Shown: piece after piece, positions 43,995 through 53,871 of the stretch
How positions within the stretch are numbered: position 1 is the first letter of the stretch
Layout: the number at the start of each line of letters is the position of its first letter
Assembly: GCA_947646735.1 (NCBI GenBank)
Contig: CANTFK010000862.1
Location: forward strand, 56,707 to 120,706
Length of the DNA: 64,000 nt
Origin: Peronospora farinosa
Lineage: Eukaryota > Oomycota > Peronosporomycetes > Peronosporales > Peronosporaceae
Direction of reading: 5' to 3'
Notes under the pieces: generated by a model
What the model was told of the DNA's origin: nothing
Databases searched by the model: none
Seen by the model: the letters and a program-made list of their open reading frames with translations, nothing else
Translations under genes and position numbers: made by a program

Positions 43995-44097
43995 CTTGGA
44001 ACTTGACAGCGGATGTCACTCGGTCGAGGGAAGATGATGTACACCACTTCACTCAAATTGTAACAATCGGATACTGGGTATTCATTCCTCATCTAGG
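43995..44097. promoter_or_regulatory. Short divergent promoter with an initiator-like element
   Basis: Only 103 bases separate the start codons of the PHD-ankyrin-HECT-like gene (-) and the SLC25 gene (+). TCATTCCTCATCT at 44082-44094 closely follows the oomycete initiator consensus (TCATTYYNCAWTT), four bases before the SLC25 ATG. The nearness to the ATG is unusual; the true start could be the internal Met at 44113. Confidence 0.4.
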
Positions 44098-45249
44098 ATG
44101 TCTCGCGGTAATATGGAGGGAGATAGTAGCGGCAACCAAGTACTCCCCTACCCCGTAAACTGTGATCACAAGATGCGCGTGACACTGCGACGTCACACGA
44201 CGGGCGTTGTGACCTTTGGCGATACAGGCGATCTATGCACGGAAACAGACGACGTCGACGTGGATCTGGTGCATCAAGACGCACTCAAGCAGCTTCTGCG
44301 TCATGGTAGTGTATTATTTGCTGGAGGTGTGGCTGGTAGTGTTGGCAAGACAGTCACAGCACCGCTCAGCCGCCTCACGATTCTCTTTCAAGTGCATAGC
44401 ATGGTATCCACGAGACACACTGATCGGTTTTCACCCACTGTGAGCAGTGCCTTTACTAAAGTGCTTAAGAATGAAGGTATACTTGCCTTTTGGAAGGGTA
44501 ATGGCACCAGTGTATTGCATCGCTTTCCATACTCGGCAGTGAACTTCTTTACGTTTGAGATGATCAAGAATGGCATCATCGCGCAGAAACATCCGACCTT
44601 TACCCAGCACTCGTGGACCACCATGTTCGCATCAGGCGCGGTGGCTGGTGCAACAGCGACAGTAGCGTGCTACCCAATCGACCTCATTCGAACGAGATTG
44701 GCGACGCAGCTTAACACAGACATACGCTACACAGGTATTCGCCATGCAGTGCAGCGCATTAGTGCCGAGGAAGGAATGATGGGGCTCTACCGTGGCATGG
44801 GCGCTACGCTCATGGTCACAGTTCCCAATCTGGCAATTAATTTTACGTTGTACGAATCGCTGAAGGAGTATGCGCGGTCGTTACGTCGAAGTCAGACACT
44901 TCCAGGACTGACACCCGTCGAAAGGGAACAGGCTGTGGAGAGGCATAGCGATATGCAGCTGAGCGTTACCGATACGCTTCTGTGCGGTGGTACGGCCGGC
45001 ATTGTCTCGTCATTAGTGACGTTTCCCATCGACGTGGTGCGCCGCCGCTTGCAAATCTCGGCCATCCACGCAGAGAATGCAGGTATACGGCCGACGGCCA
45101 CGGGTATTGCAACGGATTTAATTCGTACGCAGGGCGTGAGTGGATTTTACCGCGGACTAACACCGGAGCTCATGAAAGTTGTGCCAATGGTAGGAATTAC
45201 GTTCGGTACCTTTGAGCGACTGAAGAAGGTGCTGACCATGGAGGATTAA
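44098..45249 (+). CDS. Mitochondrial carrier family (SLC25) protein, 383 aa
   Basis: A six-helix inner-membrane exchanger with three tandem ~100-residue repeats. Repeat 1 begins FAGGVAGSVGKTVTAPLSRL, with a degenerate signature (PLSRLTILFQ). Repeat 2 has GAVAGATATVACYPIDLIRT and repeat 3 has GGTAGIVSSLVTFPIDVVRR; the last two match Px[DE]xx[KR]. Each repeat also has the second-half motif (AFWKGNG, GLYRGMG, GFYRGLT). The N-terminal ~70 residues are soluble without EF hands. A linker of about 30 residues between repeats 2 and 3 is Arg/Ser rich. By pattern it falls near the CoA/adenine-nucleotide type carriers (SLC25A16/A42), but the substrate is not established. It starts 103 bases from the divergent gene. 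Confidence 0.88.
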   Translation: MSRGNMEGDSSGNQVLPYPVNCDHKMRVTLRRHTTGVVTFGDTGDLCTETDDVDVDLVHQDALKQLLRHGSVLFAGGVAGSVGKTVTAPLSRLTILFQVHSMVSTRHTDRFSPTVSSAFTKVLKNEGILAFWKGNGTSVLHRFPYSAVNFFTFEMIKNGIIAQKHPTFTQHSWTTMFASGAVAGATATVACYPIDLIRTRLATQLNTDIRYTGIRHAVQRISAEEGMMGLYRGMGATLMVTVPNLAINFTLYESLKEYARSLRRSQTLPGLTPVEREQAVERHSDMQLSVTDTLLCGGTAGIVSSLVTFPIDVVRRRLQISAIHAENAGIRPTATGIATDLIRTQGVSGFYRGLTPELMKVVPMVGITFGTFERLKKVLTMED

Positions 45250-45973
45250 ATTTGGAAAGAAGAAAGCAAACTAATGTACGTGATGGTATATGTGCGGCCT
45301 CAGCATAACTAGGCAGTAGTCCGTTCAATACAAGGGACCCGCTTGATCACGTGGAAGTGGTAACAGTTGACAGCCATGAAGAATGAAAACTATAATTGCG
45401 ACGAACTTCAGTGCGACGCTGTGAAATGTACCCAGCTGGTCAACGCGACAAAAACAAACATCGGTCATCATTCCTTTAGCGTGTTGTCGTTATATTTTAC
45501 ACAGTTGCGGTAGCAACGGTCTCCCTCTTCCTGCGGAAGGAGCAGCGATCAGCTATCCATGGTCGGCGGAGACTAAATGCCTTCCAAACCATATGCAAAA
45601 CTAAATAACTAGAAGACCAAACAATTGCTTGCCGAACCTCATGTTGACCACGTCCTTCTCTCTTCATTGCTGTTGTTGTCCTGTGGCTTGCGCGTGGCAC
45701 GCAGTCTTGGTCGTACCGTGGCTTCCGTTCACTGGCCGTGACGGCATAAAACGCGATCATCAAATTCTGATCGACGAGTCTTCGACATTGTAATAGTTAT
45801 CATGTGCGTATATTGACAAGCCCGTTACGTGGCTGCTGATATCTTCTTGCGGACTGGCACGGCAGTAGTAGTTGTATAGAAAAGGAAAAGTAAAATTAGC
45901 ATGTCCTTCGTGCTGCAGATGCCTCTATGAGGACAGCGCGCGCTCATGTATGGACGAAACACAAACCCGGATA
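45250..45973. other. Intergenic, no gene recognised
   Basis: A minus-strand ORF at 45763-45497 is Arg rich and without a domain; I regard it as chance. Confidence 0.4.
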
Positions 45974-46609
45974 CTAGATCGAAACAGAGGAAATTTTACT
46001 TGGTCGCGCGGGCCCCCATTCGTTCTCCATTTGTGTGTAGACACCCTCAGGCGGTGGCATACACAGTTCGTTCTCCCAGGACACAACCTCAATCTCATCC
46101 GTGTGTTTCCACGTCAGAACCACAGTAGCGCCGTCATTCTTATCGAGCAGCGAGTTGATCTGTCGAAGCACCTGCCCCTTGGATTTGTTGATGACCAGTC
46201 GGTGGTTCACAGCGTAGAGCGTGTCCCCTACGCGTAGACCGCAGCTGGCCTCAGCTGGACCCTTAAGTCCATGCCAACTCGTCGGCTGTGGGCCCTGACC
46301 ATTGTTTCGTGGTATCAATCGCTTGCCATCTAGTCTGTAGAAGTCAGCTATCACAACCTCGGCGTTCTGCGTGATCCGATTGCCGCGGGTTTTAACCACA
46401 AGACCTAATCGTCGAAAGAAGTCTTGTTTGCGCATACTTGGCATCTCAAGGTACGGAAGCTGCGCACGCGGACCGATATGTACCGTGTCTGAGTCTTTGC
46501 TCACGCGAACTTCCGTCTGCCGATCGTGGCTAAGACTTGTTGCGTAGATAGGGGCTCCATAAAAATCTCCGCCACTGGGCATGTGATTATGTGACACTGC
46601 TTGACCCAT
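45974..46609 (-). CDS. PDZ-domain protein with N-myristoylation signal, 211 aa
   Basis: A single-exon gene. The start MGQAVSHN has Gly2 and Ser6, the N-myristoylation pattern, so membrane attachment is likely. Residues ~65-185 form a PDZ-like module: RLGLVVKT at the start (a replacement for the GLGF loop), AEASCGLRVGDTLYAVNHRL in the middle, and ATVVLTWKH as the last strand. The remaining residues have no recognisable motif. Such proteins usually act as scaffolds that hold partners by their C-termini; the partner here is unknown. Confidence 0.65.
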   Translation of the reverse strand: MGQAVSHNHMPSGGDFYGAPIYATSLSHDRQTEVRVSKDSDTVHIGPRAQLPYLEMPSMRKQDFFRRLGLVVKTRGNRITQNAEVVIADFYRLDGKRLIPRNNGQGPQPTSWHGLKGPAEASCGLRVGDTLYAVNHRLVINKSKGQVLRQINSLLDKNDGATVVLTWKHTDEIEVVSWENELCMPPPEGVYTQMENEWGPARPSKISSVSI

Positions 46610-47019
46610 AATAAATGTAGTGGTGCCCTACGAGGGAGGGCAATGCGTGTGTGAAAGGAGACTGTCGTAAAATTCGCTATAACGTTGGGCTTCGAGTTAC
46701 AGATTGCTGAATTGAAAGTGTGACTGTGGTGATAAAGAGATCATACTGTAACCAAGTGAGAAATGGTTGTAAATGCAACTGAATACTTATACAAAATGCA
46801 GGTACATTGAATAATAACCGAGTAAAAAAAACCAAAACCTGCAGTTTCAAACATGATCGCACTTAATCGAGAGCCAGTCGCAAATCCGGCTCTAAGCCAA
46901 GAGATGCGTCAGGCCGTTGGGTACGTGACACCTTTGTGAAGAGAATATAAATGAATGTTTTGCATGAGTAACACTTACAATGGATAAATATTGATCACGA
47001 TAGCAGCTGATTTGATGCA
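46610..47019. other. Upstream region of the PDZ gene, nothing recognised
   Basis: AT-rich, without supported features. Confidence 0.35.
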
Positions 47020-47470
47020 CGGAGAAATAAAAAGCAGGCGAGTCTTCTTTTGCTGCCGGACTTCAAGAGCTTGTGCTTGTGGACTCGATGTCCGACTTGA
47101 TGTTGCTGAGTCGCTTGGTGCTGGCAAGTCCATGTTTGTAGATACGTTAGAGCAATTCCTTAATGGACAGGGTCACAAAAGGCGGTGCTGGCTATCGATA
47201 CGCTTGTGGATCCCGCAGCTCTGATTTGCATGTTTTCGGCGCGCTTTGAATATTTGTTTGCCGCCGTATCTGACTGGCAGATCCGTCGTCAAAGGTTCTC
47301 ATTATTGGATTAGACGCATATTAAAAACCTCTTGAACGACCTGCACTCGTGCGTCATACAACATCGTGGGCACGTTAAGCGGTGTGGCATAACATACGAA
47401 CGAGATCGTCCTGCTTTGTTTACGCTTTGGAACGGCGTATAAGACTTGTTGGTAGTACTTTTCCAATTTT
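47020..47470 (+). pseudogene. Decayed MMAA/ArgK (MeaB-type) GTPase pseudogene
   Basis: Intact members are P-loop GTPases that chaperone methylmalonyl-CoA mutase. Here, successive frames keep scraps of the family in the right order. A LLLPDFKSLCLW segment comes before the P-loop. The P-loop SLGAGKSMFVDTLEQFLN follows (~47117-47165), then GQGHK and AVLAIDTLVDP, where the family has the G-strand AVLAVDPSS. ADPSSKV and then IVGTLSGVA.HTNEIVLL (~47360-47400) follow, where the family has SGTLGGVTRTTNE. At least three frame changes and several stops separate the blocks, and the C-terminal half is not traceable. This is a dead copy; whether an intact gene exists elsewhere is unknown. Confidence 0.6.
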
Positions 47471-48261
47471 AACATTGCGACACGATAACGTATCGTCGTT
47501 TCGGATTGAGAGCCATTGCTAAGGAAAATTTTCTTCTTAACTTTTGTTTTGCGCTATCAGGGACGTATTTATATTGGATATGTTACCAACTTTGTCTCGT
47601 CGATGATGCTGTCGAAAAAATGAAGATATCGACAAAGTGAGATTTATCGTCAAGGGAGCAGCGCCATTACACCGCATGAGATACATTGCATGCATATAGT
47701 CCATCGCGTATGTTTTTCAGGTCTACAGTGAGAAACACTAACGATCGTTACAAAATCATATGCACATTACATGCGGGCAAAACAGCGTGGTGATACGCCA
47801 TCTACGGTGATGTCAGCGATTCTCAATATCCGTCATCTCCCTCGCAAGTCGCGCCCCAAGTGGGGGTAGCGACTAGCAGTATGACCATGTTCATCGATAT
47901 CATCGACCACGTCCAGTTACTGACCCAAGCCGACGCTCTCTACGATGATGATGTCGTATTCCAAGCCTCTGCGCAGAGTTCCAATGGAAGCGAAACCAAC
48001 AAAAGGAGAAGCGCTCGTGCAACCGGTATCGTTGATGTAAGGCTGAGACAACATGATGGTGCACGTTTTAGTAGTACTTGCTCTGCTGCTGCAGCAATGT
48101 TGTTAGTAATTGTCGTCAAGTCCAGCAAGAATCCCTAGATGTTGCAGGAACGTTACATTACACGAAAGTGCAGTGTTCGGATGGACTCGCAATACTTCAT
48201 TACTAATGTCTTAACTGTATATTCCTTTAGTCAATGCAACAGGTAAGGGTCTCCGCTTCTT
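47471..48261. other. Intergenic; possible further decayed coding sequence
   Basis: An ORF at 47860-48138 (92 codons, from a GTG/ATG-rich start) has ordinary amino-acid composition but no recognisable family. It might be unrelated to the MMAA relic. No confident gene. Confidence 0.3.
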
Positions 48262-49341
48262 TCAATAAATCGACGAAGCCGATCGAATCTGCTCTGTGGA
48301 CAGCATCGAGAGTCCAAGTGACGACGCTGTGGCGCTTCCTGTGGCGGCAGTGGTCGCTGTGGCTAGGTTGTGAGTTCTACTTTGTCGCTTGGCTTTTTGG
48401 CATGGTGCCGAAACATGGTCTTGTTGCTGCAGCATAGCATAGGACAAGAGAACTTGAAGAGCACACAGCTCTGGTTCAATAAGACATGACAATCGATGAC
48501 GTAAATTGGGAGACGCCTTTGCAAGCAGCTCTTCTTGTGACGGAAGACGTTCCACTCGCGTGGCATCATTTGTTCGTTTGTGAAGCTTGTATGGATAGGT
48601 CGAGATAGGCGAGCTCATTCCCATTCGACTGTCAAAGCTTGCCTGTGTTGCGCGTGATCGCTTTTTAGTCGTCTTGGCGGTTGGTTTGTATTGGTCGTCT
48701 ACTTCCGAGCTCATTGGGGCAATAACGATATCAGGCGTTTCATTAGCTTCACCTCTTGATCGCGCGCTCATCATTTGTCGCGATAGGACCGGTGGATCGG
48801 CGTCATCATCACCACTATTTTGTGCGATGGAAGAGCCGCCATCGCTGAAATAACCGACAGACCCAGGTATTCCCATGGACAGCCCGCAGTGCTTACGCAT
48901 TTCGTCGTCCCGTGCGAGTCTAGCAAAGTATTTCTGTGCATGGCTGCGAATTTGTGCAGACGTACGCGTTTCGATTTTGCCGGCCACTTTTTTCCATTCA
49001 CGACCGTACAGCCGTAAGCCCGCAAGAAAGCTCTTGTGTTCTTGCTCCGTCCAGCGGCCTCCGTTCATACCTGTTTGCCCCTTCTGATGAGTCGCGTTGG
49101 ATGACGAAGCTGATGGTTTCGGCTTTGCTGTTGCAAGTGACATCATCTCATTTGCAGGCGCCGACGACACTAGGGAGGCAAAAGAAGCTGGAGAACCTGA
49201 ATTGCTGCAATCAATATAATCTAGCAGCTCAATATCGCGCGGTGGCAACAAAGTCGGACTGAATCCCGCAGACGAGGAGCTATCGGAGGCTGATGGAGAA
49301 AAAGACATGAGAGATGTGGACGAGATTGGTTCGTGAAGCAT
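48262..49341 (-). CDS. SHAQKYF-class single-repeat MYB transcription factor, 359 aa
   Basis: A nuclear DNA-binding protein of the one-repeat MYB class known from plants and oomycetes. The repeat (~95-145) reads GRWTEQEHKSFLAGLRLYGR, then EWKKVAGKIETRT and SAQIRSHAQKYFARL, which includes the class-defining SHAQKYF block in the third helix. The rest is Ser/Ala rich with a basic KKRSRATQ segment near ~225 that may be a nuclear signal. The C-terminus is Ala/Ser/Thr rich. It is a single exon with the ATG at 49341. The target sites are expected to be GATA-like, by analogy with plant members only. Confidence 0.88.
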   Translation of the reverse strand: MLHEPISSTSLMSFSPSASDSSSSAGFSPTLLPPRDIELLDYIDCSNSGSPASFASLVSSAPANEMMSLATAKPKPSASSSNATHQKGQTGMNGGRWTEQEHKSFLAGLRLYGREWKKVAGKIETRTSAQIRSHAQKYFARLARDDEMRKHCGLSMGIPGSVGYFSDGGSSIAQNSGDDDADPPVLSRQMMSARSRGEANETPDIVIAPMSSEVDDQYKPTAKTTKKRSRATQASFDSRMGMSSPISTYPYKLHKRTNDATRVERLPSQEELLAKASPNLRHRLSCLIEPELCALQVLLSYAMLQQQDHVSAPCQKAKRQSRTHNLATATTAATGSATASSLGLSMLSTEQIRSASSIY

Positions 49342-50243
49342 CGACTACGTGTATTGTTAGGGGAAGAGCTGTCTGTGGCTGATGGTCCAATCCGATCGAA
49401 GAGATCCGCTTCACTTAGTTGCTAGAGCTGTGCTGTTGTTAGCAGGGCGTCGAATTTCCAGTTGGTGACGGACGTCAACTTGAGAAGTAAGCTACCAAGA
49501 ATAAAGATATTTTCGCCGCGGGTACCTCGGTTCGTTACACATCGTTTCACAGTCTGTCCCCAGCATGCACGGGCATTAAGTACGGCTTTAAGCCTCACAC
49601 GGAGCAGTTTCGCCCAAAACTACCGAGGCACTGGCTTGAATCCAAATCTAAGTGTGGAAACCACCCAAAAGATTTGCTTGCTTTATCGAGCTTTCAACTA
49701 GAGCGCTTTCACTATTCATAGTCGCTGCCGGGTCTCACCTTCTTACATCTTGTGACATATACCTACGTTTTAGATCAGGCATGAAAGTCGTGCGTATTTA
49801 AGGACGACGTCAGTTTCAGTCATCTTCCCGTCCGTTAACTTGTAAGCCAATTCGATGTAGCCTTCACGGTTAATCTGGCGAGGAAGTGGTAAACAATTAT
49901 CACAGCTATGGATAAGTTTCTCGACAAAAGCTAGCTAGCTCGGCGAATCCACGATGAAGGAGCGACAGTTTCATGATGACATCATGCAAAATCTCAGCTA
50001 GAACAGCGGCAGCGCACATGAGTTACAATATCCAGCCAATTTCGTCTTTTACAATATTTTTTTCCTTGTGCTCGCTCTGCCGTGTGCTGTACCTGTGCTA
50101 TTTTCTTCTCTTTACCAAGGAAATTTATGCGCTGTCATGCCATAGTCCACACGAGCTGATAGGATTCTGACATAATCCATATCAGCTCTGTCCATATATA
50201 TATGCTCCCATTCTCTCTCGAAAGTAGCAAAAATTCGGTCGAA
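49342..50243. other. Intergenic, no gene recognised
   Basis: Both strands were read; only short ORFs without domains. It contains the promoter of the MYB gene and the 3' side of the HMG gene. Confidence 0.4.
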
Positions 50244-51663
50244 TCATGTAACAGCCTCTAATTGACCTTCCTCAACATGCGCATTGTAGATTTCTAGCTC
50301 GGCGTCATACCGACGCTTATCGTCAGCAGCCATTTGTTTGTATGGCTCTCGCTCCGTTTCCGACATTTGACGCCAAAATCGACCGCAGAGGGCCGAACAT
50401 TCGTTGTGCGACATCTGATATGTCGCAAGCAGCTCCGTGCGTTCGGACATATACATGATATTGTAGGCCGTCTTTGGCCGTCGCGGGAGCGCAGACTTCC
50501 GCTTCTTGCGCCTCACTGCAGATTTTTTCACCTTTTTACGCACAGCTACACGACCTTGTTCTTTGAGCTCCTTTCGCTTTCGCGTCGGTCTCTTCGCTGA
50601 ACGAGCAGTAGCAGTTCGGTGATCATTTCGCTGCAATAAGTAAGGCTCCATTTCCTTCCGGAAACGTTCCACATCTTCTTCAGCCCTAAGTTGGAATAGT
50701 GCACGCTCGTCGTCACTCAAGGACTTCCAAGCGATGTCGATTGCTCGCATACTTTCAAACTTCTTCACAATTATAGCATTTAAGAGCATCCGTGGTGCGA
50801 ATGCATCTCCACGAGCCAGATCTCTAAGCTCATCAACACGCCAATGCGCGCATCGGGCGGCCAAATTCATACAGGCTGGTGGCTCGTAGGTGTCCATCTC
50901 AGTCTCGTATCGTTTTTCGTCCTGCTTAGCCAGTTCATACCACGCCTTTCTATTAGCATCACCCAGACGCTTCCATAGCTGCCTCATTTCAGCGCTAAAC
51001 TCGTTGATTGTCATGCTTAGCAGTGCAAAACTCTCTTGGTTATGGATCATAAATAACTGGAAGCCTGTCTTTGCAGGGCTGGGGGCAAACGGGTCCGTAG
51101 GCGGACTTCTTAGATTGGGCGACATTTCCGTAGCCACCTCTAGGGTCGGCTGAAAGAGCGCAATCTCTTCTTGAAAACGAAGCTTGTCTTTGGCATCCTG
51201 GTCCTCCCAAAATTTGCGTTCACGATCCAATAAAGCTCTCCATTGCCTCCCCACTTCCTTGGAAACGAGCGAAGCCGTGAGCAAGGGTTGGCAGCCACCA
51301 CCTCAGGTCGTCGACTTTGCCAGAAGCAAATGTAAGCAAGGTCTGACTGACGCGGCTCATTTAATTGTTTCTTTTGCATTATTGAATATTGCTGATGCAA
51401 CAATCGTACACCAAACGTCAGTGGTGATTGCTACCGCTCAAATCACTAATAGATCTTACCATGTCATTTTGCTGTAGACTTCTCCTTCTGTGACCTTCAG
51501 TCTCATTGTCAAACCGCCCGTGTTTTACCCATTGCTTAAGTTTAGCAGCCTTTGTCACTTTCCATTGCCGTCCAAGATCCCCCGATACCTGCTGTCTCGA
51601 CCACGATAAATGTACCGCCATGAATTCCTTTTGACAATTGCAGAAAATGATGCAGAAACGCAT
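50244..51663 (-). pseudogene. Multi-HMG-box protein with a single-base frameshift (pseudogene or sequence error)
   Basis: Intact proteins of this kind bind and bend DNA. Exon 1 (51663-51460) encodes a degenerate first box (KEFMAVHLSWSRQQVSGDLG, RQWK). Exon 2 runs from ~51391 to 50244. The second box starts SDLAYICFWQSRRPEVVAANP but changes frame near 51287, where one base appears to be missing. It continues as SLVSKEVGRQWRALLDRERK. The third box begins KTGFQLFMIHNQESF (~51080), a weak fourth box is at ~50840-50640, and a last one is PRRPKTAYNIMYMSERTEL (~50490). A Lys/Arg-rich linker precedes the last box. Everything else is well preserved, so the shift is either very recent or an assembly error in a short T run. 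HMG identity is firm. Confidence 0.72.
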
Positions 51664-52338
51664 TCTCCTTCATTTAATTCCGGAAACGGGGGTACTATTA
51701 CAGTTTAGGTTAACGTTAATTTTTATGTAGTATTAATCTGTAAATGCAATATTATAGAAAGTAGTTTGCCAGAAAAACTCAATTAATATTTATCCCCCAT
51801 TGTCAAACAACTTATACCGGAAAGAATGTGTAAAAAAACACACGCACAAAACGCCACCAACAAAATACTGTTTGGTACATAACAGCCCAAGCTGTACATG
51901 TTACAAGAGCTTGTGCTCGGAGTCGTTGTCTATAACTTCTTACTAGCGTCGTTCTTGCGTTCATTGCGCCTTCAAAATATTGTTGAGGACGAATTCCTAT
52001 GCAAGCTGCCGCTTGAAACAGAAGAATTAATTCGGCGGTTTATTCGCTATGTGGATGTCGATGGAATTTTATGCATCCGTTTGCTTGTCAACCATGGTCC
52101 AGATTATTACTGATGATACTCTTGGGCTCACCATATTATAAAGCTACGAATTTTAGCTAACAGCAAACTTAGGTAGTAGTAAGCATGTCATGTATCATTA
52201 AACTATATAGTACTCATGCAATCGGGTTATAAAAGGCTTACATGTGTTTTAATACAAGTACCAAAAAACTCAACTGTTCTTTCAGCAAAGGCCTTCAGAT
52301 ATGATGTCAGCATACATTCACATATAACTTTTGGCCAG
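51664..52338. other. Intergenic, AT-rich
   Basis: An ORF at 51898-52113 (71 codons, LCKLPLETEELIRRF) has no family that I can support. A TTATCCCCCATT segment near 51790 echoes the repeated motif at 23.05 and 23.21 kb. Confidence 0.35.
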
Positions 52339-53649
52339 CTACTCCAGCATTCGCCTCATATTGCGTTTTACCGCCCAATGATTATGCACTCGATGCAGCG
52401 CCAAGAATAGCACTCCGGCGGCAGTCGTGGCTGCTCCACCTGCACTCCACGCGTTCAGTGCAGTACCCAGGAGGATCACGCTCCACACAAACTCGCATCC
52501 AACGTGCAGCAATCGTGTGGCTGCCAGCACTCCAGCGCCGTCGAACTGGAATCCACGCGTGAGAAAAAGCTGCTCCGTGAAAGTTAGTGCCCCTGTGCCT
52601 AAGATCGCGCCCCATGTCTCTAATGATAGGCCACCCGTCTTGGCCTTGCCATACTGCTGCAAGCAGAAGATTGCAGCCAGCGAGACAAGTGTTGTCGCGA
52701 GTAGAAAGTAGTGCATCACCACGAGGTGAGGAACCTTCTGCAAGCTGCGCAAGGACACGTAAGCACCCGCTTCCATGCATACCACAACTACGGCGCACCC
52801 AATAGCCAACCACTCGCCGAACAGAGTTGAAGTCACGAAGCTTGACATAGACCGTCGATACCATCTGGTGTCCGTCGATCCATTCTTGCCGAAGAGAAAC
52901 GCCGGTCGTACGACTAGCACTGCTCCAACAACACAGACCATAGAACAGCCTACCTCGAAAACTCCAGGTTTTTCGTTTAGAAAAATGGCAGCCTAATATA
53001 CGCACGAGGAACGCGTTAGGTAGTGTACGCGAAACACTAATCAACCCAATAGACTCACCAGGACAAACGCGAGTAGCGGACTGAAGTACGTGATCACGGT
53101 AGCGTTTGATACCGCTAGATTTTGCAGCACTATGATAGTAAGGATCATGGTGGTGCAGCCCGTGATACATCGAAGAACCAGCGGGCGATAAAACTCTTTT
53201 TTCACGCGCATTCCAGTGCCAGTAGCCGCGATCGCAACCTTGTAAACAAGCACCAAAAATGAATTACGCAGCTGCCCTACAGTTTCAGCGAGTCAAGACC
53301 TTACGAGCGTGAGTAGCCAGGACACGAGCGAGCGCCAGAACAATAATTCCACGGATGTCAACTTGATGGTGTTGTCTTTCGCCAGTGTCGTTGTGCAGCT
53401 TACAAGAAAAGCTGACGTCCCCACTAGTAGGAGTCCAGCAATGCGATTGGAAATGCTACGAACGATTGCCTGGCGCATGAATTGCGGGAGCCATTTTCCT
53501 TCTGTTGACAAAGACTCGAGTGAGCCGGAGGTCAAAAGCAGTGGTAGGTTTTCGATATGACGCACTGCTTTCTTGCCACTGTCATTCTTCCCACCTGGCG
53601 CAGAGCTAGCCATGGTATTAATGGATTCGTAGACCGCAGCAAGAGGCAT
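52339..53649 (-). CDS. EamA/DMT-family transporter (three exons), 403 aa
   Basis: A ten-helix member of the drug/metabolite transporter superfamily, EamA branch (SLC35G-like). Exons are 53649-53305, 53271-53059 and 52992-52339; all phase 0. The first intron is only 33 nt (GTAAGG...GGGCAG) and the second is 66 nt. The first EamA half contains LVSCTTTLAKDNTIKLTSVE, FWRSLVSWLLTL and LQNLAVSNATVITYFSPLLA, followed by AAIFLNEKPGVFEVGCSMVC. The second half contains EWLAIGCAVVVVCMEAGAYV and LTFTEQLFLTRGFQFDGAGV. The first ~65 residues are cytosolic and Ser rich. The frame is open seven codons further to a GTG, but 53649 is the first ATG. The substrate is unknown. Confidence 0.82.
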
Positions 53650-53871
53650 AGTTCGTTCAGGATCAGTCACCGGACGAAAAATATTTAATGTTAAGTACCG
53701 CCTACCACGAAACTGATTTCACCATTCCCTGAAGTATACCTAACGATCGATATCTGAAGCACTGTACATGTACCAGCATTCAGAAGATTGCAGTTGTTTT
53801 GGTGGCGTGTTTACACTCGTCGTCCGGTGGCAAGAGTCTATATTCTTGCAACAATTAATTTTATTGTCACC

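Noticed and set aside
45497..45763. Possible 88-aa gene
   Set aside because: No domain, no ATG context that stands out, Arg-rich composition typical of chance frames.
47860..48138. Continuation of the MMAA relic
   Set aside because: Its peptide has no similarity that I can recognise to the C-terminal half of ArgK/MeaB proteins.
51898..52113. 71-aa ORF with a hydrophobic start and a faint innexin-like end
   Set aside because: Resemblance is too short and weak; no other part of such a protein is nearby.
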